DNA of 64,000 nt from Massospora cicadina (lineage: Eukaryota > Entomophthoromycota > Entomophthoromycetes > Entomophthorales > Entomophthoraceae): NCBI GenBank assembly GCA_022478985.1, contig JAKSZP010009493.1, forward strand, positions 1-64,000. The letters run 5' to 3'. Under the pieces are notes generated by a model. The model saw only the letters and a list, made by a program, of their open reading frames with translations. It searched no databases and was not told where the DNA came from. Positions 43,126 through 53,570 of this stretch are shown here, piece after piece; position 1 is the stretch's first letter, and each line of letters opens with the position of its first letter. The position numbers were made by a program, and so were the translations under genes.

Positions 43126-43880
43126 TAATCTCCAAATATTAGAAAATATTTTCACAAGACAATTTCGACTTGGGATGTGCTAATGGTGTCACCCACAAAA
43201 TCAATACTGGAGATCATAAACCTATTCAATTACGCCCAATTAGATGCTCAAAATCATCAGAAGAAGAAGTATTCAAGGAGATTAAGGAACTCCTTGATCG
43301 TGGCATGCTAGTCCTCTAAAAAAGTCCATGGGCAGCACCAATTGTAATAGTGAAGAAAAAGGATGGAAGCAACTGAGTAGTCATTAATTAATGGAAGTTA
43401 AACAACATCATGAGGAAGGACTTGTACCCACTGCCATGAATCAACAATGCCTTGGATAAGCTAGGGGGTTCAAAGTTCTTCTCGGCAGTGGAACTTATCA
43501 GTGGATATTGGAAAATAGATTTTCCCAAAGAGGAGCATGAGAAATGTGCACTCATAACCCAAGAGGGCCTATTCCAGCTGGCGAGAATGCCTCAAGGACT
43601 CTGCAACGCCCTGGCTACATTCCAATGAGCAATGGACACAATCCTGGAAGATTTGAAATTGTCATGTGTACTAGTGTACCTTGATGATATCAACGTTTAC
43701 AGCTGCAATTTTAATGACCACTTGGAACACTTAGAAGAGGTTTTCAGAAGGCTAGCTGCTGAAAACTTAAAGATCAAGCCCAGAAAATGTCAGTTTTTTA
43801 AAGACCAACTGTAATATCTCGGATAAGTGATTGGTAAAGTGGGTCTTTGGCCCCAACTCTCTAAGCTGGATTTATCTCCA
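43126..43880 (+). pseudogene. Reverse transcriptase of element A (YLDD retained)
   Basis: KIFSQDNFDLGCANGVTHKI at 43145-43205, EIKELLDRGMLVL-stop-KSPWAAPIVIVKKKDGSN at 43280-43370, DKLGGSKFFSAVELISGYWKIDFPKEE at 43455-43530 (MDL Asp now Glu), CALITQEGLFQLARMPQGLCNALATFQ at 43545-43625, the YLDD site at 43677-43688, HLEEVFRRLAAENLKIKPRKCQF to 43800. Stops: TAA/TGA/TAG at about 43318, 43375, 43388, 43627. Close relative of B and C. Confidence 0.92.
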
Positions 43881-44480
43881 AAATAAAATGACTTGAGTCC
43901 AAGCGTGATATTTAAGTATTCCTAGGCATGATTGGGTACTATAGCTGATTTATCACTGTCTTCACACAACTTGGAGAGCCGCTTTTATATCTGCTTAAAG
44001 ATAAGGTCCCATTTGATGGGACCAGCTTGCCAGGATGCATTTGACCAACTCCAATCGGCCCTATTAAGCGCGCCTGTTCTTTGATATCTGGACTTTGATT
44101 GTGAATTTATCATCCAAACTGATGCATCCCAAACAGCAGTGGGGGCAGTGTTATCCAAAGTTGGAGAAGATGGTGAAGAACATCCAGTTGCCTTCACTAG
44201 TCAGACCTTAAACGTTCATGATATGAACTACATGGTGACAGAATGAGAATGCTTAGCTGTCATATATGCTTGCAAGCAATTCTGGGTCTACCTTCATGGC
44301 ACTCATTTCAAAGCTGTTACTGACCATGCTTCCCTAAGATGTCTAAACAACTTAAAAGAACCTGAGGGCCGATTAGCCTGATGGGCATTAAAGCTTCAAG
44401 CTTATGACTACACCATCGAGTATAGAGCTGGGGAAAAACATTAAAACGCTGACTGCCTATCCCAACTACTCACCATCACA
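43881..44480 (+). pseudogene. RNase H of element A
   Basis: IIQTDASQTAVGAVLSKVGE (first Asp kept) at 44110-44165; EEHPVAFTSQTLN; YMVTE-stop-ECLAVIYACKQF where element C has TGG in place of the TGA; VYLHGTHFKAVTDHASLR keeps TDHA; RLA-stop-WALKLQAYDYTIEY to 44425. Connection domain before it contains LLSAPVL..YLDFDCEF. Confidence 0.9.
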
Positions 44481-44499
44481 ACACTTAGTCGGGCCACTG

Positions 44500-45710
44500 A
44501 TGAGTTGTTTAGAAAAAATGATTAATGGAGATTATCAAGATGAGCCCAAATCCATCCAAAAATATCATTGAATCTACAAAAAATACAACCATCAAAAATG
44601 GGACACTTTACAAGATTGTCAAGGACAAAAAGTTTATTTTCCCAAGACCATCAGACCAAACAGACCTAATAATGGCAGCACATAAGGCTATAGGGAATGG
44701 CGGATTCAAGAAGATGAAAGAGCATTTGAAACAATTCTACTACTGGGAGTCAATGCATTTTTAACATCCAAGAAATGCTAGAATGATGTGCAGAGTGCCA
44801 AGGCAAAAAACCGTTCCAAAAAAGCACATCTTACCAGCTTGTTCAACCCAACTCTGCCTGGCACACTGTATCTATTATAGTTGGCCCACTTCCAGCAAGC
44901 AATAACAAGGCCAAATACATAATTGTAGCCATTTACCACTTGACCAAATGGGTCGAGGCCAAGGCCATTTGAGAAGCTGGAGCAGCAACCATCACCAAGT
45001 TCGTTCTTGAAAACATCATCCACAAACATGGATGTCCTCCAGGTTATTCTGACCAATAACTAAACCAACTTTACCGCCAATGTCCATGCCAAGCTCAACC
45101 AATTAATGGGAGTACGAGGTGTGCTTTCTGCCCCCTATCACCTCAAAACTAATGGGACTGTTGAGCGTGCAAATGGGACATTGGTGAACATTATTCAGAA
45201 ATTAACCTCAGCTAAACCATCCAAATGGAGTACTTATCTAAGTTTAGCATTCTTCCCCTACAATATTTCCTACCATTCATCAACCAGGATGTCTCCATTT
45301 CAAGTATTATATGGAAGACATCTGGCCCTACCAACACTGCTATATTTGGCCCTAGAGGATCCTAGCGAAAACACTTACCCTCAGTACGTTGAGAAGCTTG
45401 TGGATGCTTTAATCAAACTACAAGCTCAAGCCTTTGACAACAGTTTTGCTGAGAAAAAGGCCTGACATCAAAAGGACTTAGAGAATTGCTACCCACTGGC
45501 CAAATTCAAAGTTAATGATGAAGTTCTATTTTGCAACACCCACAGATCAGGTTAAATGCAAAAGTTAGATCGCATCTGGGTCAGGACATTTGAAGTGATT
45601 GAGAAAACGTCTAAGTTCATATACACAATCAAGGATATTAGGACCAGCCATATATACAACCAAGTCCATGTAAAATTCCTAAGAAGGTTTAATAAGTGGG
45701 CTGATTAAAA
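44500..45710 (+). pseudogene. Integrase of element A
   Basis: HHCC: AHKAIGNGGFKKMKEHLKQF at 44690-44745 and CAECQGKKPF at about 44788-44820. Core: HTVSIIVGPLPAS at 44863-44895 (first Asp lost), VILTNN-stop-TNFTA at 45047-45075 (second Asp to Asn), open 45106-45465 with TNGTVERANGTLV (Glu kept) and YHSSTRMSPFQVLYGR. The C-terminal domain has FKVNDEVLFCN (45510) and ends QVHVKFLRRFNKWAD with a stop at about 45708. Confidence 0.92.
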
Positions 45711-45719
45711 AAAGAAAAA

Positions 45720-45785
45720 GTTGAAAAAAACCAAAAAACATTAAAACATAAAAACATAAAAACATAAAAACAAACAAAAACAATA
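45720..45785 (+). repeat. A-rich short tandem repeat
   Basis: Three to four copies of AACATAAAA-type 8-mers (45735-45770) in the 3' UTR of element A. Likely slippage. Confidence 0.8.
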
Positions 45786-46018
45786 CAAAGAAATATTTAT
45801 AATAGTTTTATTCTAATTAATGTTTTAGTTCACACTTGAGGTTGGGGAGAGGATTCAACTTCAGACTTGATGGGCATTTAGGCCATCATCTTTCAGAATC
45901 ATTGGGTGCTCAGGCTGAAGTTACCAAATAGTAAAACCAACTCCATTCTCATCGGGAATTTGGACAATGATAATTAACCAACATAGGCTAATTGGGAATC
46001 TAAGGCTTATGTTTAAGT

Positions 46019-46031
46019 CAAGAGGGGGAAA
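46019..46031 (+). promoter_or_regulatory. Polypurine tract of element A
   Basis: CAAGAGGGGGAAA directly before TGTCAGATTC of the 3' LTR. Confidence 0.8.
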
Positions 46032-47146
46032 TGTCAGATTCTGAGTGGTTGACTCAAAGTTAAACTGTTTGACAACCATCAGATTGGGCCAATTACCATT
46101 TCAACGCTTGAGCTAACACCTATATTCTCACCTCAAAGCCTATTGAAATCATACAATTTGGGCTAAACATCTCAATGTCATTAGATCAAGTACTTTATCA
46201 AAGTGTTTGGTCCAGATATGCTTGCATATTATGGCCAATTTCCTATGAATCAAATCTCAGCAATTTGTCCTGATTATTTGGAACACTATCAATTCACCTG
46301 TATAAAAAATAGTTCAGGATTGACCCAAAGTTAACATCTAAAAATCCCATGGATTCTCAGACAAATGAAAGAATGTAATCATTTTTCCGCCCTAGGGCGA
46401 AATTCTTATGTTGATCCACATCTCAGCATGATAGCACTTGCATGGACTGCCTATAAAGGGGTCACCTAGTGCTATCAAGGGAGAGGCCTGCTTATGTCCT
46501 GATTAGGGGTGCGTCATTTACTTTAATCGATGCCAGAAATTTCACAGAAGGTGTATTTCATCAGCAGTATGCCAAAACTGAAATGCAGAAGATCCTAGGA
46601 TAAGTTTGCATGCTTTTATCACAATTTTTGTACCAGAAAGCTTCCCTGATTTTGAGAGTATTTTGCCACCAATAAACCTAAGAAAAGGTTTCAGTCATAT
46701 CAGTTTAAGGGACGAACTGAGGTTGTATAAAATCTGTTGAAACTTTGTGCTGGAATATGGCCAGGAGATGCCCTAGATGTATAATTACCAGCGCCTGGCC
46801 TAATGACCATTTTCTAATCAATAGCTTATAATAAAGGTTATATTTATTTCACTTCTTCCCTAATTTTTCATTGAATCCTTTCTTTGGAGAAAGTGTTGAC
46901 AAGCTAGATGTGCTTAATCCACAGCTTGTATATCTACCTGCCTTGGAAGAAGTTCTTGAACATGAAGGGAAAATTACGCCCAGAATCAGCTGTAAGAGTC
47001 AAGGCAATTATAGTCGGCCTAGTGAGTTTTTGAACAGTCTGAATACCGCAAACTACAGGCACTATCAAGGATCAATAATTGGAACTTCAACCTGAATAAA
47101 AGTGCAGGATAACTATAAACAATCAAGCGATCCTCTGATTTTCACA
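46032..47146 (+). repeat. 3' LTR of element A
   Basis: TGTCAGATTCTGAG to TGATTTTCACA. Palindrome CGCCCTAGGGCG at 46388-46399. An open stretch 46871-47095 (74 codons) matches 39301 onward and the solo LTR, with the shared phrase LPAL-EEV and EGKI. Confidence 0.94.
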
Positions 47147-47660
47147 CCATATATCATCTCCTGTTGGAGCACTGCAGGGGAGAGGTGGGTGGGCAAACCA
47201 GCTAAACTGGACCAAAGTGGTGTCTTCTGGGAGCTGGGTCCAAGTTGTGGAAGAGGGGTGCCCTGGAATACCAGGGGCACATTTGCTGCAGTGTCAGCAT
47301 TGGCTTCACCTCTGAAGCTGAGGTCAAAAGACCCCATATAGGGGCGGAAATCTATAGAAATGGCAGATGTCATCACCACCTGTACCATTTCAATAATAGT
47401 TTGGTCATGGTATGGGAAGAGTTTCCCATAGTTGGCCCTTAAGCCATAGCACATGTTGCTCTGGGGGAGCACCAGGGGGCAGCGAGGTACTGCTTGGGTA
47501 TGAGTAAGGTGGGCGTCGAGATCCTTGGGAGGAATGAATCATCCCATGGGTTTGGAATGACTGGGTGAGCCAGTCTGAGCGCGTTTTCCTGCCAGATGGA
47601 AAATGGCGGAGGGAGTTTTACCACTTCCCCACACTGAAGCAGCCTGCGGAGAATCTGAGT
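47147..47660 (-). pseudogene. LINE ORF1-like protein, copy 2, N-terminal part
   Basis: Minus strand 47660-47147. FSIWQENALRLAHPVIPN (47610-47560), DSFLPRISTPTL, CYGLRANYGKLFPYHDQTI (47450-47395), MVQVVMTSAISIDFRPYMGSFDL, VPLVFQGTPLPQLG, SLAGLPTHLSPAVLQQEM ending where element A cuts in. Same block order as copy 1 (25950-26412). A frameshift near 47470 separates the two open pieces. Confidence 0.82.
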
Positions 47661-47754
47661 GCATCAGTGCAAAAATTAATGGGCAATTAAGATTTACTTT
47701 TTTTATTAATTTGTGTATTTGCTCAGAAATTTATGCCAAGCGGAAAGAGAATTT

Positions 47755-47770
47755 TGTGCTTTGATAGCTT
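47755..47770. repeat. 16-bp TSD of half-LINE copy 2, right
   Basis: TGTGCTTTGATAGCTT, identical to 37122-37137. Confidence 0.92.
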
Positions 47771-48130
47771 ATAGGATAAGTTTCCATCAATCATCAAGAT
47801 GTCGCCCTTCAAGACCTTATATAACAACACTTGGTATCTCACTCTATTAGCCCATAAAGTCATAAGTGATAATACTGAGGAGCCTAAAAAAGTGCTAAGA
47901 AGAATAGCAAGAAGATTTAAAAACTTCAATTGGAAGCAATGACAAATCTAGCCAAAATGTTTACTTGAGAAGGCTAAGCAGCAAATGGATCCTACCACCT
48001 TTGCCCGCTTTTGAGATTTTATATTTAATTTGTACTCCCAAAATTGTATACCCCCCAAGGGTAAAAAAGGACTCCATCTGGGATACAGCGTAATATATAA
48101 CCTAAAAATGTGGAGATGAATACTTAATGA
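47771..48130 (+). pseudogene. Integrase of element D, second part
   Basis: Directly after the TSD: DKFPSIIKMSPFKTLYNN, which is the integrase phrase xxSxxxMSPFxxLY, then WYLTLLAHKVISDNTEEPKK and RRIARRFKNFNWKQ. The C-terminal domain-like part AKQQMDPTTFARF to GKKGLHLGYSVIYNLKMW ends near 48120. Confidence 0.78.
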
Positions 48131-48238
48131 AGGGACCATCTAGTACTAAAAAAATACTCAATGAAGATTTTAGAAGCTGAAGTAATTGTTAATTGCATAC
48201 ATAGATATTCATACATTGGTACTTCCCTACCAATATTT

Positions 48239-48250
48239 TTGAAGGGGTGA
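48239..48250 (+). promoter_or_regulatory. Probable polypurine tract of element D
   Basis: TTGAAGGGGTGA directly before TGTTGGATGTC. Confidence 0.5.
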
Positions 48251-49722
48251 TGTTGGATGTCAAAAAATTACATGATTGGAGGAATAAAAACCATTTGACT
48301 CACATGACCAAAAACCCTAGACCTGAGAGGGGGTTTAATAAATCCTTTGATCATCTATATGAAAAATTCATAGTTGTTAAGGCTCAAATTGATAATAGAA
48401 GAACTCTTTCAGACCAACTTGAGCCTAGAATATCCCAAAATCCTGGTTAGCTGAAGTGAAGTATTATCACAATGTCAGATGATTACAACATTAGGAGGAG
48501 TTTGAGGAAGTAAATTAACATTTAACCTAAAAAGGGTGCTAAATAAGAATCTACCCAATGATCAACTAAGTGATAAAAAGTCTCAACCAATTAGGTTCAC
48601 TTAAGATACCTTTACTACCTATCAAATATATGCTACAGAGGCATTTTTTATCTTGAATGAATCGCCTGACCTAGAGCCTCCCATCCAAATCTCCCTTAAT
48701 TAATTTCAACTGCATCTTTTCCTTTTTAGTGTTTATTTTGTTGTATGTATGTATAAACCCCTACTATATACTAAACTAAAGTTACGCCGTTATATTTAGT
48801 ACTATTTCTGGTATCTTGACTTCAATAAGTCCTTTCTCCAATCTTACCATAGGACAGATACTTTAGATGACAGGACCTAATAGTGACTTGGCACCCTCAA
48901 AATAAATAAAATACTTTCTGTAAGCCTTAGACTGCTAAATGTGTTGACAGTCAGGATAAGTGCGCAAAGCACCATCAACCCACAAATTTGGAAGCCCTAC
49001 AAACAGCAACCTTATTGTACCTTTTATACTTTCAGTTATAAGCAAAAACTAAGAGGGCTTTGTGAATTGCAAATATCACATCATACTTTCATCCATTTTG
49101 TGAACTTATGATGAGCCATTAAGATTTTCAAAATTATACTTTAGTGATGACTAACCTATAAAGATTTATATGCAAACAATAGATATGATTCTGCTCAACT
49201 TTATCAGGAAATCCATTGAAGATATTTTTATGTGGATCTTATCATCCTTATTATGTTTAAAATTAAAATTATTAAGATTTATAAAGAAACTGGCACATCC
49301 AGAAAGATAGGGTTCTTTAAACTAAATGAGATTACTTAGGATCTATGTTAGTAGCTGTTTATTTCATTTATTTTATCTTGTATGTCGTACATCTCATCAA
49401 GAATTTTACTAAGGTTTAGTAATTAATATGCTATTAGCATGGTATAAATTACCATTTAATCAACTTTTATTATTTTATCAGCTCCTTGCTTAAAAATTAG
49501 GCATAATTACAACTTTAATGTGATAGACCATGTATTAAAAAGCTTCAAATAAATCAAAACGCACCTTATGCCTTAAGCAAGTGTTAGACAAATTGAGATA
49601 ATAATAGTTAATTAATATTCTTTAGTGTCAAATGTTACCAAATTTGACAAAACTCTGCTTCCATTTCTTGTCAGAATAGGATAACTGACCCATTAGTCTG
49701 ACCTCACGCCAGCTTGCAGTTG
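48251..49722 (+). repeat. Possible 3' LTR of element D and unresolved sequence
   Basis: Starts TGTTGG after a purine tract. The right end is put at CAGCTTGCA because TTGGTGCAACC, a possible primer-binding site, follows. No second copy is in the window, so this is weak. A coding-like stretch 48247-48450 (PRPERGFNKSFDHLYEKFIVVK) lies inside. 48500-49700 otherwise is AT-rich with nothing recognised. Confidence 0.3.
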
Positions 49723-50250
49723 GTGCAACCACCTAAGAGAAAGCAACCCTTTTTATAGGCATGAAGGGGGTTCAGGGGAATAAAAGTACTTTATTAACTA
49801 ACTGCCCCTTAGGGGCTCAGGTAAGCAGCCAAACTAACCATATGTACAAAATGGAATATTGTCAGAATTACATTAAAATGCTCCCACATGATTATGTCCT
49901 TTCAGAAGTTAACCTTCCATCTAAAATTAACGCCAAATTGAGATATCCACAGACTAACTTGAACTCCCTTGTTTCTTGCTATTAGCCCTAAAAATCATTT
50001 ATTTAAGTGGTGCCAATTTAACATGGTTCTCTCTTTCCTCCCCCAAATATTTATTGTTAATAAAGAACCTATAAAAATCCAATTTTTTGCAAATAACAAT
50101 ATACTGTAATGATCAACCTTTCCAATGGTCAACATTTGGTATTGACCAAACACACATGTTTGACAGAATAAAAAGATATTTTAATAATTTCCAACTATTA
50201 ACTGACTACACTGATGTGCACAGTTTTTGATCAACATCTCTGTGAGGGCT
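49723..50250 (+). other. 5' part of the LINE or older sequence, unresolved
   Basis: An open stretch 49761-49985 (74 codons, no motif) and a 13-base palindrome GCCCCTTAGGGGC at 49804-49816. It may be the 5' UTR or ORF1 start of the LINE; no support beyond position. Confidence 0.25.
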
Positions 50251-50259
50251 TGGAATCTT

Positions 50260-50484
50260 ACAGATAAATTAAAAAATTCGAAATGCAAAGATTCCAGCTG
50301 ATGCCAACCCTTAGCACTGGGAAGGCAATCACAATTACTTCCCCAAACCCAGAATAGTGGAGGATATCACAAAAATCCCCCATATTGCATCCTTTATTAT
50401 TGATGGGAAAAATCCCAATTATTCTGCGCAACAGTGGAGAGCATGCCCCCCACATGCAACCACTGTTAGAACTTTAGGCACAAA
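50260..50484 (+). pseudogene. LINE ORF1, first part (cut in its zinc knuckle by element G)
   Basis: Decayed. The end reads FCATVESMPPTCNHC, comparable with FWARVEVGKMICPSC of the half-LINE. The first two Cys are at 50455-50466. The remaining His and Cys lie across element G: His at 50479-50481, last Cys at 57638-57640 when one ATACA is discounted, giving exact Cys-X2-Cys-X4-His-X4-Cys spacing with one TAG inside. Earlier part of ORF1 is only weakly readable. Confidence 0.6.
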
Positions 50485-50489
50485 ATACA
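50485..50489. repeat. TSD of element G, left
   Basis: ATACA, identical to 57629-57633. Confidence 0.9.
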
Positions 50490-51339
50490 TTTAAGGAGAG
50501 TGTCTATAGCTCTCCTGTTCCAGGCGTGGTAGTGCTTGGTGCACAGGGCCAACGCCAGGGAACTAGCCGTAAGTACAAAAGGTATCAGAGCCCAGCAGAG
50601 GGTTCTGGAGCAATAATAACTTAAGTAGAGGAGTGTGATCTTTATAGTATTTAATCAGCCAAAAACGATGCTGTGCACAGAGGGAGATGGGGTAAGTGTG
50701 CCAGGTTGGAGAAAACTGGACGAACCAATGGTGCATTAGGGTTTAACCTAACCATGTTAAAATGAAATGGTTAACAAAGCATGAGATCTCCTCAAAGAGG
50801 TTTGCGCACAGGATTGTCCAAGATAACATAAGTAAAATGGGAAAAACGAAAAAGTTTATTAATAAAAAGTTAACTGACAAAGAGTGTTGGTCAAGAAAAC
50901 CATATTCAAATAAAGTCAGGGTAATTATGGGTCTGCAGAAGAAGGCACAAGCCTTGACGCTCCAATAGGCAAATGCTCTCATCCAAATTGGTAGAATACA
51001 CTGAAACTGTTTTCACTAAGTGATCAATTAAAGTTATATTCTACCCAAACACATAATTTCATAACTAAAATGGGTTTCAAACCCCCATTCCCCAATCAAC
51101 TGAATCAAACCATCTTCATTTTAAAAAATAGCTCGTCAGTTTTATCGCCTGGGATGATACAAGGGGCTGGGCGTTTTGCACCTCACTAGTACCAACCTGG
51201 GCATACTTGGCTTGTACCCAGCGTTGGTATAAAGTGTGCTTGAGGTCAGGGAGGGCCTGGAGTCTCACCTTCTGGGCCTCCTTCCGCCCAGCCTTATCCT
51301 TGCGGTTGGTACCTGCTATCATGTCATTTAACCATAACA
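50490..51339 (-). repeat. 3' LTR of element G
   Basis: On the minus strand begins TGTTATGGTTAAATGAC (right end 51339) and ends near 50490. It shares long stretches with 56784-57628, for example the run around GGTAGTGCTTGGTGCAC. Confidence 0.92.
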
Positions 51340-51362
51340 TTACCTTCTCCTCTTTCTTGGGT
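51340..51362 (-). promoter_or_regulatory. Polypurine tract of element G
   Basis: The minus strand reads AGAAAGAGGAGAAGGTAA just before the LTR. Confidence 0.6.
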
Positions 51363-51449
51363 TCCACCCCCTCCAGAGGCGTTCGCTAAGGAGAAGTTTT
51401 TATGTGCGGGAGACAACTTCATAGCAGCAACAACTGGCTTGGACTTTGA

Positions 51450-51900
51450 TCTTGCAGCCTCATAAATGATTATGGAATGATTTGATCAGGTCTTTAGCAT
51501 GTACATAGTCACATGCTGGCACCTAACTGTTCTCTGCAGCGTCAAAACCCTTCCATGATACCAGGTACTCAAGCCTTCCTCTTAACACGGCGAGAGGCTA
51601 CTATTTCCTCTACTTCCCACTCTGGCCCCCCATCCACAAGATAAGCCTCAGGAGTCTCAGGTGAAGGGCTCTCAAACAACGTCAATTTGCTCTCATGAAG
51701 ACCGAGAAGATCTAAAATGAAGAGGGAAGATCCAACTGGTATGAGGCATGGCCCACCTTTCTAACAATGCGGTAAGGGCCAATCATCTTTAGACCCAGCT
51801 TTTTTCATGGCTTCTTGGTAGGGATGTTGTGAGCATCAAGCATCAAGAGATCTATTTCCTTGTACGCTGGACCCACTCGTCACTTACCATTGACGTTCTC
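51450..51900 (-). pseudogene. Integrase C-terminus with chromodomain, element G
   Basis: Minus strand 51880-51740 gives LGLKMIGPYRIVRKVG (C-terminal integrase domain). At about 51580-51470 there is a chromodomain: LEYLVSWKGFDAAENS, then a TAG where family members have Trp, then VPACDYVHAKDLIKSFHNH. The aromatic cage positions Tyr and Trp are visible. Chromodomains in chromoviruses direct integration to heterochromatin. This marks G as a chromovirus, unlike families A-D here. Confidence 0.82.
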
Positions 51901-51901
51901 C

Positions 51902-52638
51902 TTATATACTTTCATTGCCGCCACTAAACTCGTAGAAACCCCTGGTGGACCTTTTTGATAGTCTTAGCAAAGTCCAACACCGCTTCAACTTTGGAACCAC
52001 AGCTGGGTTTCTTGTTAAAGACGGGGTTAAAACCATGGTTGGCAAAAAGGGGGAACAACCAATTAAAGAATGCAAAGTGTTGTTGTAGCTAAATTGGGCC
52101 ATGGAAAGGTGAGAAACCCAATCTGAATGATCCGCGGCGGTGTAACACCGCAGAAACTGTTCCAAGCACTGGTTCAAACGTGCAGTCTGTCCATTTGATT
52201 GGGGGTGATAGGCAGTTGAACGGCAGTGGCGAATCTGAAGAGTTTTAAACAACTCTTCCCAAAAGACAGAGTAAACTGGGGTCCCCAGTCACTAATGATT
52301 TCTTGAGGAACCCCATGAAGCGCAAACACATGTGTGACGAAGAGCCTGTTCATCTCAGCAGCAGATATTATCGTTTTACAAGGAATAAAGTGGGCGAACA
52401 TCGTAAAGCAGTCCACCACCACCATGATGGCATCATAACCATTAGAAACAGGTAATTCTACAATGAAATCCACTGATAGGGAAGTCCAGGGCCCTTCCGC
52501 CTTTTGTACTGGTACTAACAAACCTGCTAACAGTTGATGATTGGGTTTCGTTTGATTGCAGATCAGGCACTCTTTACAATACCTTCCCACCTGAGCAGGC
52601 AAGCCCTTCCAATTGTTGGTGCGTTGTATTAGCTCCAA
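51902..52638 (-). pseudogene. Integrase of element G
   Basis: Open 52638-52174 and 52252-51902 (shifted). CKECLICNQTKPNHQ is the end of the HHCC region. SVDFIVELPVSNGYDAIMVV has the first Asp; IISDWGPQFT has the second (Arg of the usual SDRG is Trp); YHPQSNGQTARLNQCLEQF has Ala where the catalytic Glu should be (GAA to GCA). Then HLSMAQFSYNNTLHSLIGCSPF. Best-preserved integrase here, but lacking Glu. Confidence 0.93.
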
Positions 52639-53014
52639 GGTCTTTTATTTCCCAAGATGACCAACGGTGATTCCGTCATGATGGTCCCAGATGATTTCCA
52701 GGCGAAGTGGTCCTTTGGGAACCCATAGGCGCCCTAAAACCACACCATCTCATCCTTTAGGTGGTAATCCCTGGTTAGATCCTCCTTATTCAGCGCGCTC
52801 TTAGCGAGAACCATAGTATATTCAGCCAATAATAGATGAGAAAGGACTACATTTCTGAACATACTGTATTCCTCTGCATTTTCCAGAGATTCAAGCGCTG
52901 GCGTGTTGGCCGTGGAATTAGGAAGTTGAAATAAAATCTAATCCGGTGGAATTATCAACTGGGTGTTATGAACTTCTACCTCCTTTGGATTGGGATCCAA
53001 AGAAGGTTTGCGGC

Positions 53015-53570
53015 TCAAAGCACCTTCCAAACCATTCTCCTTGCCCTTAGTGAACTTATAAGAAAATGAAAAGTGGCAAGGGTCTCATGCCAATAGGTCT
53101 GCCATGGAGTTAGGACATGAGGAGCGCGGTAATACAGCAAGGCATGGTGATCTTTGTGTACACGGAAAGGTTTGGAGGAGCCATGTAAGTGGTGACGCCA
53201 ATAAGTCAGCGCCTCCACAACTGCTAATAACTCTTTATTGTAAACGGCGTAATTCAACTCGGGCAGAGACATTTTTCTAGAAGAATATCTCACCAGATGC
53301 TCTATCCCATCTTCGCCTACGTGTAACAAGGCAGCTGTTATGGCGAAGTTGGAGGCATCAGTAGACACAATAAAACTCTTTTGAAGGGTTGACATGGCTA
53401 ATAATGGATGTGTATAACAGAGTGCACTTCACTGCTTGTAAAGTGTCCTCCAAAATGGGGGACCACTGAAGCACCTTTGCACCGCTAGCCTTATACAAGG
53501 GCGCTGTCACCTCAGAAAGATTGGGCGTGAACTTCTTGAGGAATGTACACATCCCCAAGAAACTCATCAA
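53015..53570 (-). pseudogene. RNase H of element G
   Basis: Open 53395-53015: FIVSTDASNFAITAALLHVGED (Asp kept), YSSRKMSLPELNYAVYNKELLAVVEAL (Glu kept), HLHGSSKPFRVHKDHHALLY (TDH now KDH), TPWQTYWHETLATFHF. Upstream 53570-53358 gives MSFLGMCTFLKKFTPNLSEVTAPL, the connection between RT and RNase H. Confidence 0.92.

Larger units (their letters stand above)
38463..47146 (+). mobile_element. Ty3/gypsy element A, 8.7 kb, inserted in half-LINE copy 2
   Basis: Complete structure: LTR 1113 bp, PBS, gag with a knuckle, protease, RT (YLDD intact), RNase H, integrase, polypurine tract, LTR 1115 bp. LTRs are about nine-tenths alike by eye. Near-perfect 5-bp TSD. On the other strand the interrupted ORF1 reads ...LQQEM before and DGLEAYG after, like LHQELMEGLAAYG in copy 1, which confirms the insertion point. 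Confidence 0.94.
37138..47754 (-). mobile_element. ORF1-only LINE derivative, copy 2, split by element A
   Basis: Minus strand: 5' end at 47754, A inserted at 47146/38463, 3' end at 37138. Net length without A is about 1.93 kb, the same as copy 1. The 5' end (CTCTTTCCGCTTGGCATAA) and 3' end (GTCAGCTTACCTCA, then an AT tail) match copy 1. Perfect 16-bp TSD. Confidence 0.9.
33587..48250 (+). mobile_element. Ty3/gypsy element D (5' LTR not found), split by half-LINE copy 2
   Basis: A fifth gypsy family on the plus strand: gag/protease 33602-34430, RT about 35050-35850, RNase H 35960-36400, integrase 36420-37137 continuing at 47771-48130, and a polypurine tract before 48251. Net internal length is about 4 kb. 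No LTR precedes it; it abuts the 3' LTR of B', which suggests truncation or rearrangement. Confidence 0.75.

Noticed and set aside
47102..47442. Plus-strand open frames at 47102-47341 and 47245-47442
   Set aside because: Antisense to ORF1 blocks conserved with 25950-26412.
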